A stretch of 33,804 nucleotides of DNA from JAHBNG01 sp039028975 (GTDB lineage: Bacteria > Chloroflexota > Anaerolineae > Caldilineales > Caldilineaceae): contig JBCCHB010000172.1 of assembly GCA_039028975.1 (NCBI GenBank), positions 1 to 33,804 of the forward strand, written 5' to 3'. Below, piece after piece: positions 22,939-30,748 of the stretch. Both the position numbers and the translations under genes were made by a program. How positions within the stretch are numbered: position 1 is the first letter of the stretch; each line of letters opens with the position of its first letter. The notes under the pieces were generated by a model, which saw only the letters and a program-made list of their open reading frames with translations, was not told the DNA's origin and ran no database searches.

Positions 22939-23766
22939 TTACACCTTTATTGCCTCGTCAAAAACCTCCCTAACCGCAGCAAATACTAGTTCGTTATCGC
23001 TACGAATGCGATAATCATCAGACTGATCAATCCAACGGATTGTGCCATGCTCATCAATCAGGAGCGTGGTAGGGATCGCCATCATTTTGAAGGAAGGTGG
23101 GCTTAGCGGGATCGGTATGCCAAAGAGTGTAAAGGTATCGGTTTTAAACCCGAATGCCTTGTGGTGCTCGACGCCATATTGACGAATGACCTTGAGTTTC
23201 TCATCAGATAGAAGGGTAAAAGAGAGACTGTCCCGCTCTTTATGCACGGCCGCATCTTCCACCGAGTCTTTACTCAGTGCAATAATCGAAACACCGTATT
23301 TCTCCAACTCAGACCGCATCTCATCGAAGCGCTGTAACTCAGCGCTGCAATACGGTCACCACCCACCCCGAAAAAACTTGAGCAGGATGCGCTGCCCCAT
23401 AATTTGATCGGTCTGGAATGGTCTGCCGTCCGACGTAATAGCCTCAAACGGTAAAATCGTGTCGCCGACCCTAACTTTGAGATCCCCAATGGGGGTTTTG
23501 CGTTGACCCAGCAGCCAGTAGAAGAAGCCAGCCATTCCGAGCGCGAACAGGCTCAGAATCAAAGTAAAAATCACAATGAGAAGATTGTCGAAGCTTAAGG
23601 TTACCAGAGCGGCCAGCCCAGCTACAATACTGATCCCCATAACGATAATCGAGCCAAGCGGCCAAACTGGGACGGTTCCACTTGGTATTTTTGACATATA
23701 CCAACCCCAGGTCCCCATCACAAGGCAAAAGCTAATTGCTGCAAATAAAAGAGAGATACTGTTCAT
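22939..23766 (-). CDS. Membrane-anchored peroxiredoxin-like selenoprotein (Sec at TGA 23356-23358)
   Basis: Read through one TGA, the minus-strand frame gives 275 residues. The first ~86 hold about three membrane helices; the rest is an AhpC/TSA-like redoxin domain (VGDTILPFEAITSDGRPF, ILLKFFRGGW-U-PYCSAELQ, SIIALSKDS, IPTTLLIDEHGTIRWI). The TGA is residue 137, exactly where the peroxidatic Cys of the FxRGxWCPxC motif belongs, and Cys140 is kept. Both sides are in frame and show no decay, and a SECIS-like hairpin follows. The protein should reduce peroxides at the membrane using a selenol. The alternative is a nonsense mutation in a Cys version (TGC or TGT to TGA). The gene requires selenocysteine machinery elsewhere in the genome. 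Confidence 0.8.
23328..23346 (-). promoter_or_regulatory. Bacterial SECIS-like hairpin after the in-frame TGA
   Basis: On the minus strand AGCGCTG pairs perfectly with CAGCGCT around the loop AGTTA. It starts 9 nt after the TGA and its loop begins 16 nt after it. A small apical loop with G among its first two bases at about 16-37 nt from UGA is the known pattern for bacterial SECIS elements. The hairpin is inside the coding frame (encoding CSAELQR), as bacterial SECIS must be. Confidence 0.7.
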
Positions 23767-23955
23767 ATGATTGAGTTATTCCTTCGAATCTATCAAAGTA
23801 ATTTTAACTGCAGTGAACAATAACAGCCAGTGTTAGTTTGCTTCATGGTTAGTTTACTGTACACAAGACCTTAGGCCAATATGTAGAAATCGAAAAGCCT
23901 TAAATAACAGCCTCTTTCAAAATTATTCAGTTTCCTAATGCGATAAATTTTGAGC

Positions 23956-24063
23956 CTACGCCAGAAATCTGAAGATGATTTCTTTTTCCTTGCTGCCAAA
24001 GCCGCCAAGCAGTCTAGCATCAATGTCACCGTTCATCTCTTCAATGGTTTGTGCTGCTTGCAT
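23956..24063 (-). pseudogene. Possible C-terminal scrap of a MarR-like regulator
   Basis: About 35 minus-strand codons read MQAAQTIEEMNGDIDARLLG, then GFGSKEKEIIFRFLA and a TAG. The pattern resembles the last helix pair of MarR regulators (..LLxGFSxxExxxLxxLL). Upstream the frame is closed by a stop, and no DNA-binding domain is seen. The family call is tentative. It lies upstream of the peroxiredoxin gene on the same strand. Confidence 0.33.
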
Positions 24064-24226
24064 TATTAGCACGAAGTATCCTATTCAACAAATATGCGTA
24101 GTTCACGAGCGTTTCTACGTCTGCTCAGATAACACGTCCGGTGTGGTTGTTTTCCGGATCTAGCTGCACGTAGGCGTGCTCTCTGCCCGACAACCATAAA
24201 CTATTGAATCTGACAAAGGATTATCA

Positions 24227-24346
24227 ATGACTAAATCAAATATGCCCACATGCACACAAACTGTCAATGCGGAACTGATTATGGTAGCAACAGCTGTGTG
24301 GCAACGCTTTGGGGGTAATCGGCAGGTAGGACCTCAATGGTTTTGA
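24227..24346 (+). CDS. Short ORF with a good ribosome site (39 codons)
   Basis: AAAGGA lies 6 nt before an ATG, and the frame reads MTKSNMPTCTQTVNAELIMV, then ATAVWQRFGGNRQV and a TGA. The TVNAxxxxVWQRFGG part is reminiscent of the first strand and helix of SRPBCC proteins, so it could be a truncated start of such a gene rather than a real small protein. It converges on, and slightly overlaps, the minus-strand SRPBCC gene. Confidence 0.3.
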   Translation: MTKSNMPTCTQTVNAELIMVATAVWQRFGGNRQVGPQWF

Positions 24347-24846
24347 GGGACGGATGTGTGTTGCCTTGCTCTTTCCATCTGTTTCTGTTTGCGAGGATGC
24401 GGCTGATCATTCTCGATATAGTAGGCAACTTCCGCAAAGGTACGGTCAACCACAATGCGACCAAACAGCTTCAGAAGCGGTGCTATGAAAAGGCCAAGAA
24501 TCAGATGACACTCGATTTCGGGCCTCATCTCAATGATGGACTTGTCTGGCTCCAGCGAATGAACGCGCCAGGAATTGCCGATGTTGCGGACAAACCAGGG
24601 TGGATCCACCATCTCGTATCCGAATTCCATAGCCTGTTCATCAAAATGGGTGAATCTCTCTTGAATAGCATCGCAATGCCGACCGGCAATTGGCGCTCCT
24701 TCGGGAGCAGTATCTTCGGATGTTCCCCTGGAAACTTTAATGCCGCTAGACCAGCGTTCGATCTCGCCAAACTCGTGCGCGATGACGCGCCAAGTCTTAC
24801 TGGCCGGGGCATTGACTGTGACACGGCGGTTTATCTGCAAGCGCAT
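24334..24846 (-). CDS. SRPBCC-family (polyketide cyclase/START-like) protein
   Basis: The product has 170 residues. RRVTVNAPASKTWRVIAHEFGEIERWSSGI is the usual first strand and helix of the family, followed by a conserved GRHCDAIQERF turn and the long C-terminal helix region around LILGLFIAPLLKLFGRIVVDRTFAEVAYYIE. The fold binds hydrophobic small molecules or acts on polyketides; the role here is unknown. A charged tail (RKQKQMERARQ) extends the protein beyond the fold. It follows the MerR regulator gene by 32 bp on the same strand, so the two probably form an operon. Confidence 0.8.
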   Translation of the reverse strand: MRLQINRRVTVNAPASKTWRVIAHEFGEIERWSSGIKVSRGTSEDTAPEGAPIAGRHCDAIQERFTHFDEQAMEFGYEMVDPPWFVRNIGNSWRVHSLEPDKSIIEMRPEIECHLILGLFIAPLLKLFGRIVVDRTFAEVAYYIENDQPHPRKQKQMERARQHTSVPQNH

Positions 24847-24878
24847 TATCCTCTCCTTAATATTGAATATCTACAGCT

Positions 24879-25724
24879 CTACAAAAGGTTTTGTACTTCT
24901 ACTTTCTCAACAGGCATTTGGATTTCAATGATCGCTTCGCTCAAATCACTTATGTTGGCAACGTCAAAGCCAATCTCTCGGTAGGGACCAGCGATTCGGT
25001 ATCCGTTCGCTTCGATCCAGCGCGCAATTTGGCCCAGGGACAAGAACTCCAAATCGGAACCAGCAACTTGGACGGACGTCGCCATGGTCTCAACAGCTGG
25101 TAGCTCGGTCATCGACAAGATACAATCGTCCGTCAAAGCTATCGGCTCTTTGACCGCTCTTTTGAGGAAGAAGCCCAATTCAGCGTCATTATTGGTTACG
25201 GCAAAGTCCTCCCCATAGAAGACTCCCGCAAATGACCCTAACGTCGATTTGGGTACCTTAGCAGGTACCACCTGCAGAAGTCGTTCCACAAACTGCATAA
25301 GTTCTTCTGCCGTCGAAAAAATCATACGTGCCGACAAGTAGGGCTGCACGGGAATCGACTTAATGACGACCTCTGGCATCCCATCTGCTGCTTGGTTCTG
25401 TTGGAGACGGGCCTCGATCTGCCGAAGTCGCTGCAAATCGTCACGCACCGCTTTTTCCGCCTCGGCCTTCTTTAATAGCAACATGCCGTGAATCTCCTCG
25501 TCTGATATATCGGCATTGATCATCTTTAGGATCTGTTCTAGGGTCAGTCCCAACTCCTTTAAGGCAAGAATTCGATTCAGATCGGGCAATTGCTTGGCAC
25601 TGTAGTAGCGATAGCCTGTGGCGGGGTCAACGTAGGCTGGCTTAAGCAAGCCAATGTCGTCGTAGTAATGCAACAACCGTTTAGAGACCCGAGAGATTTT
25701 GGAGAATTCGCCAGCTAAGAACAC
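24879..25724 (-). CDS. MerR-family regulator with GyrI-like effector domain
   Basis: The product has 281 residues from a GTG at 25724, chosen because GGGAGGT lies about 4 nt upstream; the frame stays open further but without such a site. The MerR DNA-binding domain begins near the start (GEFSKISRVSKRLLHYYDDIGLL) and continues PATGYRYYSAKQLPDLNRI, followed by the dimerisation helix rich in Glu/Arg (about 80-125). The rest is a GyrI/BmrR-like effector-binding domain with tandem beta-alpha-beta units. Such proteins sense lipophilic compounds or drugs. The downstream SRPBCC gene is its likely target or partner. Confidence 0.88.
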   Translation of the reverse strand: MFLAGEFSKISRVSKRLLHYYDDIGLLKPAYVDPATGYRYYSAKQLPDLNRILALKELGLTLEQILKMINADISDEEIHGMLLLKKAEAEKAVRDDLQRLRQIEARLQQNQAADGMPEVVIKSIPVQPYLSARMIFSTAEELMQFVERLLQVVPAKVPKSTLGSFAGVFYGEDFAVTNNDAELGFFLKRAVKEPIALTDDCILSMTELPAVETMATSVQVAGSDLEFLSLGQIARWIEANGYRIAGPYREIGFDVANISDLSEAIIEIQMPVEKVEVQNLL

Positions 25725-25835
25725 GTTTACCTCCCACACAGCTGTTGTTTGTAAGCAAGATACAGATTCAATAACACACGATATGAAGCAGTATAAGGGA
25801 TCACGTAACGTTAGAGTCAAGTACCAATTTACGAT

Positions 25836-25968
25836 AGGGTGCCTTTGGGTTGCGGGGCGAGAATGTTAGCCAGTCGAGTGCGTCGCACTGTTCAGAGAAA
25901 GATCCAAGCGCCCATCCGCAATTGAACAGTGCGACGCACTCTTGTACCCCCAAACTAAAACGCACCCT
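25836..25968. repeat. Nested inverted repeat (possible MITE or regulatory hairpin)
   Basis: A perfect 19-bp inverted repeat has arms GAGTGCGTCGCACTGTTCA (25876-25894) and TGAACAGTGCGACGCACTC (25923-25941) and a 28-nt loop. Each arm contains its own palindrome, AGTGCG-T/A-CGCACT. Outer arms AGGGTGC (25836-25842) and GCACCCT (25962-25968), plus partly paired G-rich/C-rich flanks, extend the structure to about 130 bp. No coding frame fits it. Confidence 0.6.
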
Positions 25969-26796
25969 TTACGATACCCTGTTCGACGACGATGTGGGAC
26001 ACTTCTCTAACTCGTTGTCGATCTTTACGAAAACATGGGATTCTGTCAACCGACTCACGTCAAAATATCAAGATATTCATGGAAACGAATTGTAAGATGG
26101 AGTGGTGAGATGCAAGAGCATCCCGATGTACAGCAAGCATAAGAACAGAACGAAGAATAGCCATAATTCACGATCGATTCACGGAAATATTGTCCTTTTT
26201 CTACGCTCATTTAACGGTCGCATTATACAATCAGAAGAGCGGATTCGTTTGCAGATTGAGCAGTAACGCCATAATGCACTCGATTGATGCCTTCACGCAA
26301 GCAGCTTCGGCAGGTGACATCATGATCCGCAATATACGCTAAGATGAGCACAAATCGAAAACGCTCATCATCTGAATAGAGTGCAGAATATAATTGTCTC
26401 TGACCAAGACCAATTGAAACAGACTGTAACGTATGAAGATGATCTGGACGCCCTGGTAGAACAGGTCCAGGACATCCGCCACAAAGACAGATTTACGCTA
26501 CACGTTGATAAGCTGATTCCCGAACCCTGCCAGCTAGCCAATCAGAGCCAACATCTCATCTAGAGCGCATTGGAGAATGGGTCGGCGCGTTCTTTCGCCC
26601 CAAGGTGGGGAACCTTCAGTCCGAACCTGCTTAGAAGGTTATTATCAATAGATCTCGCAGGTTGCACAGATTGAGGAGCGCTGTGGTACAGGCAAGTTAG
26701 TTATATTGAGCGGCATCTAAAAGTTTCCCAATCAAATAGGATTTAGCCATGTCTCGACTTAGTGCTATTCCAAAAAACAATCAATAAGGAGAAAAA
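25969..26796. other. Gene-poor stretch, possible decayed coding sequence
   Basis: No convincing gene was found. A 60-codon frame at 26381-26563 and pieces such as GEWVGAFFRPKVGNLQSE (about 26573-26625) look protein-like but are broken by stops and frame changes, so this may be the remains of one or more genes. An AAGGAG ribosome site at the right end belongs to the SnoaL-like gene. Confidence 0.35.
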
Positions 26797-27216
26797 ATGA
26801 ACGCATTTGAAAGCGCAAAAGAATTTTTCAACGCCTGTGAGAAGCCACTAGGTTGGGCAGGCTGCCAACAATATGTTGCAGAAGGAGCAACATTCGTGGC
26901 CCAAAGCGAACCGTTGGCCGACATCAATACAGTAGAAGGTTACTGCGACTGGATGTTTGGCTTTGGCACAATCACCTCGCCAGAGGGCACCTATGAGTTA
27001 CATACGGCCAGCTACGATGAATCTACGCGCACAGCCACCTTCTTCGCCACTTACCATGGCAAACATACTGGCGAAGGCGGCCCCGTTCCGCCAACTCAGC
27101 AGGAGACCCACTCTCACTATGTTTATGTTCTAACCATGAATGAAGACGATAAGGTCTCGCACATGGTCAAAGTATGGAATGCTCCATGGGCGATGAGAGA
27201 ACTTGGGTGGGTCTGA
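26797..27216 (+). CDS. SnoaL/NTF2-like protein
   Basis: The product has 139 residues. The segments ESAKEFFNACEKPLGWAGCQQYVAEGATFVAQ, TVEGYCDWMFGFGT and HYVYVLTMNEDDKVSHMVKVWN follow the order of helices and curved sheet of the NTF2-like fold (SnoaL type). Such proteins serve as small isomerases, cyclases or binding modules. An AAGGAG site lies just before the ATG. It stands alone, with no clear operon partner. Confidence 0.8.
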   Translation: MNAFESAKEFFNACEKPLGWAGCQQYVAEGATFVAQSEPLADINTVEGYCDWMFGFGTITSPEGTYELHTASYDESTRTATFFATYHGKHTGEGGPVPPTQQETHSHYVYVLTMNEDDKVSHMVKVWNAPWAMRELGWV

Positions 27217-27656
27217 TGAGCAGTCGTCTGTAGTCATTTTGCCCCCTAAGCCCCCTATCTAGCATCAATCAAAATCGAGATGCTGCTTCTGGATGCCAAA
27301 TTGGAAGCGGTGTCTTGATTTTATTTTTCCAGAAGAACACTGCGGTTTTACTTCAGCTTCCCCATTGCCTGGCAATTCCATCACCACAACAATCTCGCGT
27401 TCAGCCACATCCATTGATGCATCAATACAGCCATCAGATACCCACTTTAACTCGAAATCACATCACAGGAAGTACGGCTATAGCTACACACCGTCAATGT
27501 CGTGCAAAGCATAGTGGTTTTGTGCATACTCCGTAGATGACAAACAGAATGACTTTCCAGACGACTTTTTAAAGATGGTCGTGTCTTGAAATCAACATCA
27601 AATGCGGATACAATATTCTTAGGCACAATTTAGTCAGTTCTCGTTCTCGAAAGGAA
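27217..27656. other. Intergenic region without a supported gene
   Basis: No gene is supported here. A minus-strand stretch near 27300-27450 reads as a short protein-like fragment (VSDGCIDASMDVAEREIVVV) without a start or recognised family, perhaps another scrap. Confidence 0.4.
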
Positions 27657-29192
27657 ATGATCACTTTGGATCCACGCCTCTCCCGCGTCGATAAAAACAG
27701 AGTTCAGATCAGTAACGCATATGACATCGATGCTACATTATTTGCCAATGAAGAGGTTCCGGTCGACTCGGCGTCGGTTACGGAACTGATTGAACTGCTT
27801 GAGCTAAAGCAGACGGTTGAGCAGATCGCAGATTGCTTACCTGGGTACTTTGATTCTTCTCCCCACATATCGAACGTGGCCCTGACGCCTGACTTCCACA
27901 AAGGAAAAGGCGTCCCCGTCGGTACTGTTCTGACGACCCAAGGCTTTATTGTTCCCCAAGCCATTGGCAATGATATCAATTGCGGGATGCGATTGCACAC
28001 CACTTCTCTTGCTGCCGAGCAAGTTTCGGACAATTTGGATCAGCTCGAAACAACATGCCGTCACATCTTCTTTGAAGGCGGGCGCAATATCCCTATGAGT
28101 AGAGTGCAGCGAGAAGCTCTCTTCACCAACGGAATCAGCGGTCTGCTTAATGCTACAACAAAGGACTTGACTGAGGGCATATGGAGCACGTTCCATGAGC
28201 TCAATATCGGCGACGAACTGAACCACATTTCTCAAAAGGGTAGTCTCAAGGCCACAACGACCTTTGGTCTGGGTGATTTTCTTGGCCCCTCCGACCGGCT
28301 TTCCCGGGACAGCCAAATTGGCAGCATCGGTGGTGGCAACCATTTTGTGGAAATCCAGTATGTCAAAAAGATCATCGATGGCACAACTGCTTATGCTTGG
28401 GGGCTAAAACCTGGCAAGGTCACTGTGATGGTCCACACTGGTTCTGTGGCCATTGGTCATCTGAGCGGAACCTATTATAATGAGCTGATACGGAAGCTTT
28501 ATCCACAAACTTTGACCTATCCCGCCAACGGCATCTTCCCCTTGCCAACTGGTGAAGCCAATCAAGAACAGATCGACAAATTCTGGGATGCGTTAGCCAA
28601 CGCTGGTAATTTTGCCTTTGCCAATCGTCTCTTCCTGGCGATTATGACTCTGGAAGCACTGAACAGCCACTTTGGGGCAGTGGATTTTTCCTTGGTCTAC
28701 GATGCACCCCACAACTTTGTTTGGCGAGAGCTCATTAATGGCGAAGAGCATTTTGTCCATCGAAAGGGGGCTTGCCCAGCCCACGGTTTTGCTGAAATGG
28801 CCAACACCCCCTTTGAGTACTACGGTGAGCCAGTCATTGTCCCTGGCTCCATGGGAGCAAGCAGCTACATCCTGGCTGGTCAGGGAAACCCGGAATCATC
28901 CTGCAGTGCCAGCCATGGAGCAGGGCGGATTTTATCAAGGGGAAAAGCGCTGAAAGGCCATGAGGACGAATTCGATACGTTCTTGGAAAAGTTTCGGGTC
29001 GTCACGCCCGTCGATCTGCGGCGACAAGATATCAAATTAAGAAAGGATATCGTCGAGCAAAAGTTGGCCGATATCAAACAAGAGGCTCCATTTGCCTACA
29101 AGGGGATTACGCCTGTGGTTGAGACGCTTGCGGGAGCTGGCTTGGCTACACCAGTGGCAGAGCTTGAGCCGTTGATGACCATCAAGGGATAA
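27657..29192 (+). CDS. rtcB: RtcB-family RNA ligase
   Basis: The product has 511 residues, similar to archaeal-type RtcB. It joins RNA 2',3'-cyclic phosphate and 5'-OH ends using GTP and Mn2+. Metal and active-site motifs are present: PDFHKGKGVPVG (D79, H81), GNDINCGM (C109), GGGNHFVE (H229), H260 in VMVHTGS, HRKGA, PGSMGASSY and CSASHGAGR with the guanylylated His420. The third motif is HTGSVAIG instead of the more common H(S/T)GSRG. AAAGGA almost touches the ATG, so a slightly later start is possible. No archease gene is adjacent. The sugar-acid dehydratase gene begins 8 bp after its stop. Confidence 0.93.
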   Translation: MITLDPRLSRVDKNRVQISNAYDIDATLFANEEVPVDSASVTELIELLELKQTVEQIADCLPGYFDSSPHISNVALTPDFHKGKGVPVGTVLTTQGFIVPQAIGNDINCGMRLHTTSLAAEQVSDNLDQLETTCRHIFFEGGRNIPMSRVQREALFTNGISGLLNATTKDLTEGIWSTFHELNIGDELNHISQKGSLKATTTFGLGDFLGPSDRLSRDSQIGSIGGGNHFVEIQYVKKIIDGTTAYAWGLKPGKVTVMVHTGSVAIGHLSGTYYNELIRKLYPQTLTYPANGIFPLPTGEANQEQIDKFWDALANAGNFAFANRLFLAIMTLEALNSHFGAVDFSLVYDAPHNFVWRELINGEEHFVHRKGACPAHGFAEMANTPFEYYGEPVIVPGSMGASSYILAGQGNPESSCSASHGAGRILSRGKALKGHEDEFDTFLEKFRVVTPVDLRRQDIKLRKDIVEQKLADIKQEAPFAYKGITPVVETLAGAGLATPVAELEPLMTIKG

Positions 29193-29199
29193 ACTAGAC

Positions 29200-30315
29200 A
29201 TGAAAATCCAAAAAATAACTCCATTTCTCGTTGGTCGCTTCCTCCTGGTTCGGGTCTATACCGATGAAGGAATTATCGGCAATGGCGAGGCAGGTCTGTG
29301 GGCACACCATCCGATTGTCTATACGGCCATTGAGCAACTCAGTGAGTACTATGTGGGAAAAGATCCGCTCCGCATTGAGCACCATCAACAGGTGGTTACC
29401 CGCAACACCCACTTCGGTGGAACGGTACTGAGCGCGGCCATCAGCGCGATTGATGTGGCGCTGTGGGACATCTTGGGTAAGGTAACGGGCCAGCCGGTCT
29501 ATCAACTGCTGGGGGGCAAGTGCCGAGATCGGGTCAAGGTCTTTGCCAACGTAGTTGGGGAGACGCCTGAGGCTCGAGCCGAAAGTGCCCAGGAGAGCGT
29601 TGAGGCAGGCTATCTTTCATTGCGCACGTCCCCCTTTTTTGCTGGTTTTGAGCAGAAGACCCCTTCCCAAGTCATTGCCGATGCGGTAGCGATTGTGGCG
29701 GCCATCCGAGAAGCGGTGGGACACGGCATCGATTTGGGCGTGGAGATTCACCGCAACCTTCGCCCTGAGGAAGCTATCATCCTAGCCAACGAACTCCTTC
29801 CCTATCGCTTGCTCTACTACGAAGATCCTTTAGCCCCAGAGAGCGTTGAGGCCCTTGTCAATGTAATGCAGCAGATTCACCTGCCTGTGGCCACGGGGGA
29901 ACGCTTCTATACCATACAACAATTCAAAGAGCTCATCGACCGCCGGACGGTGAGCCTCATCCGCCCTGATCTCTCATTGGCGGGTGGCTACACCCAATGC
30001 AAAAAGATCGCAGCTATTGCCGAAGCCGCTTTCGTGGGAATCTTCCCCCACCTGATGGGCAGCCCGGTCAATATTGCGGCCTTTATTCAGTTTGATGCAG
30101 CTACACCCAACTTCGTGCTGCATGAGAGCCATACCTTTGCAGATGCCTTTAATGACATCGTTGATGAGCCGCCCCAACGAGACGGTGGCTACCTACTGGT
30201 CCCCGATCGACCAGGCATCGGCCTTGATATTGACGAAAATAAGCTCGCCCACCATCCCTATCAGCCTATCCCCATCACTGGCCACTTTCATGCAGATGGA
30301 AGCGTTGCTCATTAG
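29200..30315 (+). CDS. Enolase-superfamily sugar-acid dehydratase (MR/MLE type)
   Basis: The product has 371 residues. The N-terminal capping domain (1-125) is followed by a beta-barrel carrying the metal ligands Glu182 (GVEIHRN), Glu208 (YYEDPL) and Glu234 (TGERF). His184 and His284 (FPHLMGSP) lie at catalytic positions, and RPDLSLAGG is the next strand. This pattern fits the mannonate/gluconate/galactonate dehydratase group, which removes water from C2-C3 of an aldonic acid. The exact acid is not decided by sequence. A GH4 glycosidase gene lies downstream after a repeat block, suggesting a carbohydrate role. The close spacing to rtcB suggests shared transcription. Confidence 0.88.
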   Translation: MKIQKITPFLVGRFLLVRVYTDEGIIGNGEAGLWAHHPIVYTAIEQLSEYYVGKDPLRIEHHQQVVTRNTHFGGTVLSAAISAIDVALWDILGKVTGQPVYQLLGGKCRDRVKVFANVVGETPEARAESAQESVEAGYLSLRTSPFFAGFEQKTPSQVIADAVAIVAAIREAVGHGIDLGVEIHRNLRPEEAIILANELLPYRLLYYEDPLAPESVEALVNVMQQIHLPVATGERFYTIQQFKELIDRRTVSLIRPDLSLAGGYTQCKKIAAIAEAAFVGIFPHLMGSPVNIAAFIQFDAATPNFVLHESHTFADAFNDIVDEPPQRDGGYLLVPDRPGIGLDIDENKLAHHPYQPIPITGHFHADGSVAH

Positions 30316-30350
30316 CAACAGTAGATTTCATAGTTCAAGTAACTTCATGG

Positions 30351-30645
30351 AAGGATGAAACTCACACAAAGATTAGAAGATTACGCAGATTTTTCATCTT
30401 TCAAATCTTTTCGTCTTTGTTATTTTCAAGGCAGGCATTCATGCACTGAGTCGCGCTACGGAAGATGAAAGCCAACAACGATTAGAAGATTGTGCAGATT
30501 TTTCATCTTTCAAATCTTTTTCATCTTTGTTATTTTCAAGACGGACATTCATGCACCGAACCTTGCTACGGAGGATGAAACTCGAACAAAGATTAGAAGA
30601 TTGCGCAGATTTTTGATTTTTGATTTTTCATCTTTGTTCGTTTAG
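30351..30645. repeat. 110-bp tandem repeat, about 2.7 copies
   Basis: The phrase (A/G)(A/G)(A/G)GATGAAA recurs at 30351, 30461 and 30571, exactly 110 bp apart. In each unit it is followed by AGATTAGAAGATT, GCAGATTTTTCATCTTTC and, in the first two, TTATTTTCAAG and ATTCATGCAC. Within each unit AAAGATTAGAAGAT can pair with ATCTTTCAAATCTTT, so each forms a hairpin. It separates the dehydratase and GH4 genes and encodes nothing. Confidence 0.8.
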
Positions 30646-30748
30646 GACAGATCACAAAAACCTCTACGTCCCTTAGACCAACTCTGGACCCAGCGACTAG
30701 ACGACAAGAACTACTAATTATACAATCAAACCAAAGGAATAACGTCCC

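Noticed and set aside
23356..23766. Treating the peroxiredoxin as two separate genes or a plain pseudogene
   Set aside because: Both halves share one frame, the break is a single TGA at the catalytic cysteine, and a SECIS-like hairpin follows.
23975..24163. Plus-strand 62-codon frame
   Set aside because: The opposite strand gives a more protein-like MarR-like tail; the plus frame is its shadow.
25850..26095. 81-codon frame across the nested palindrome
   Set aside because: Its first third is the inverted repeat itself and the remainder has no recognisable domain.
26381..26563. 60-codon frame as a real gene
   Set aside because: There is no ribosome site or family, and nearby protein-like pieces are in other frames with stops.
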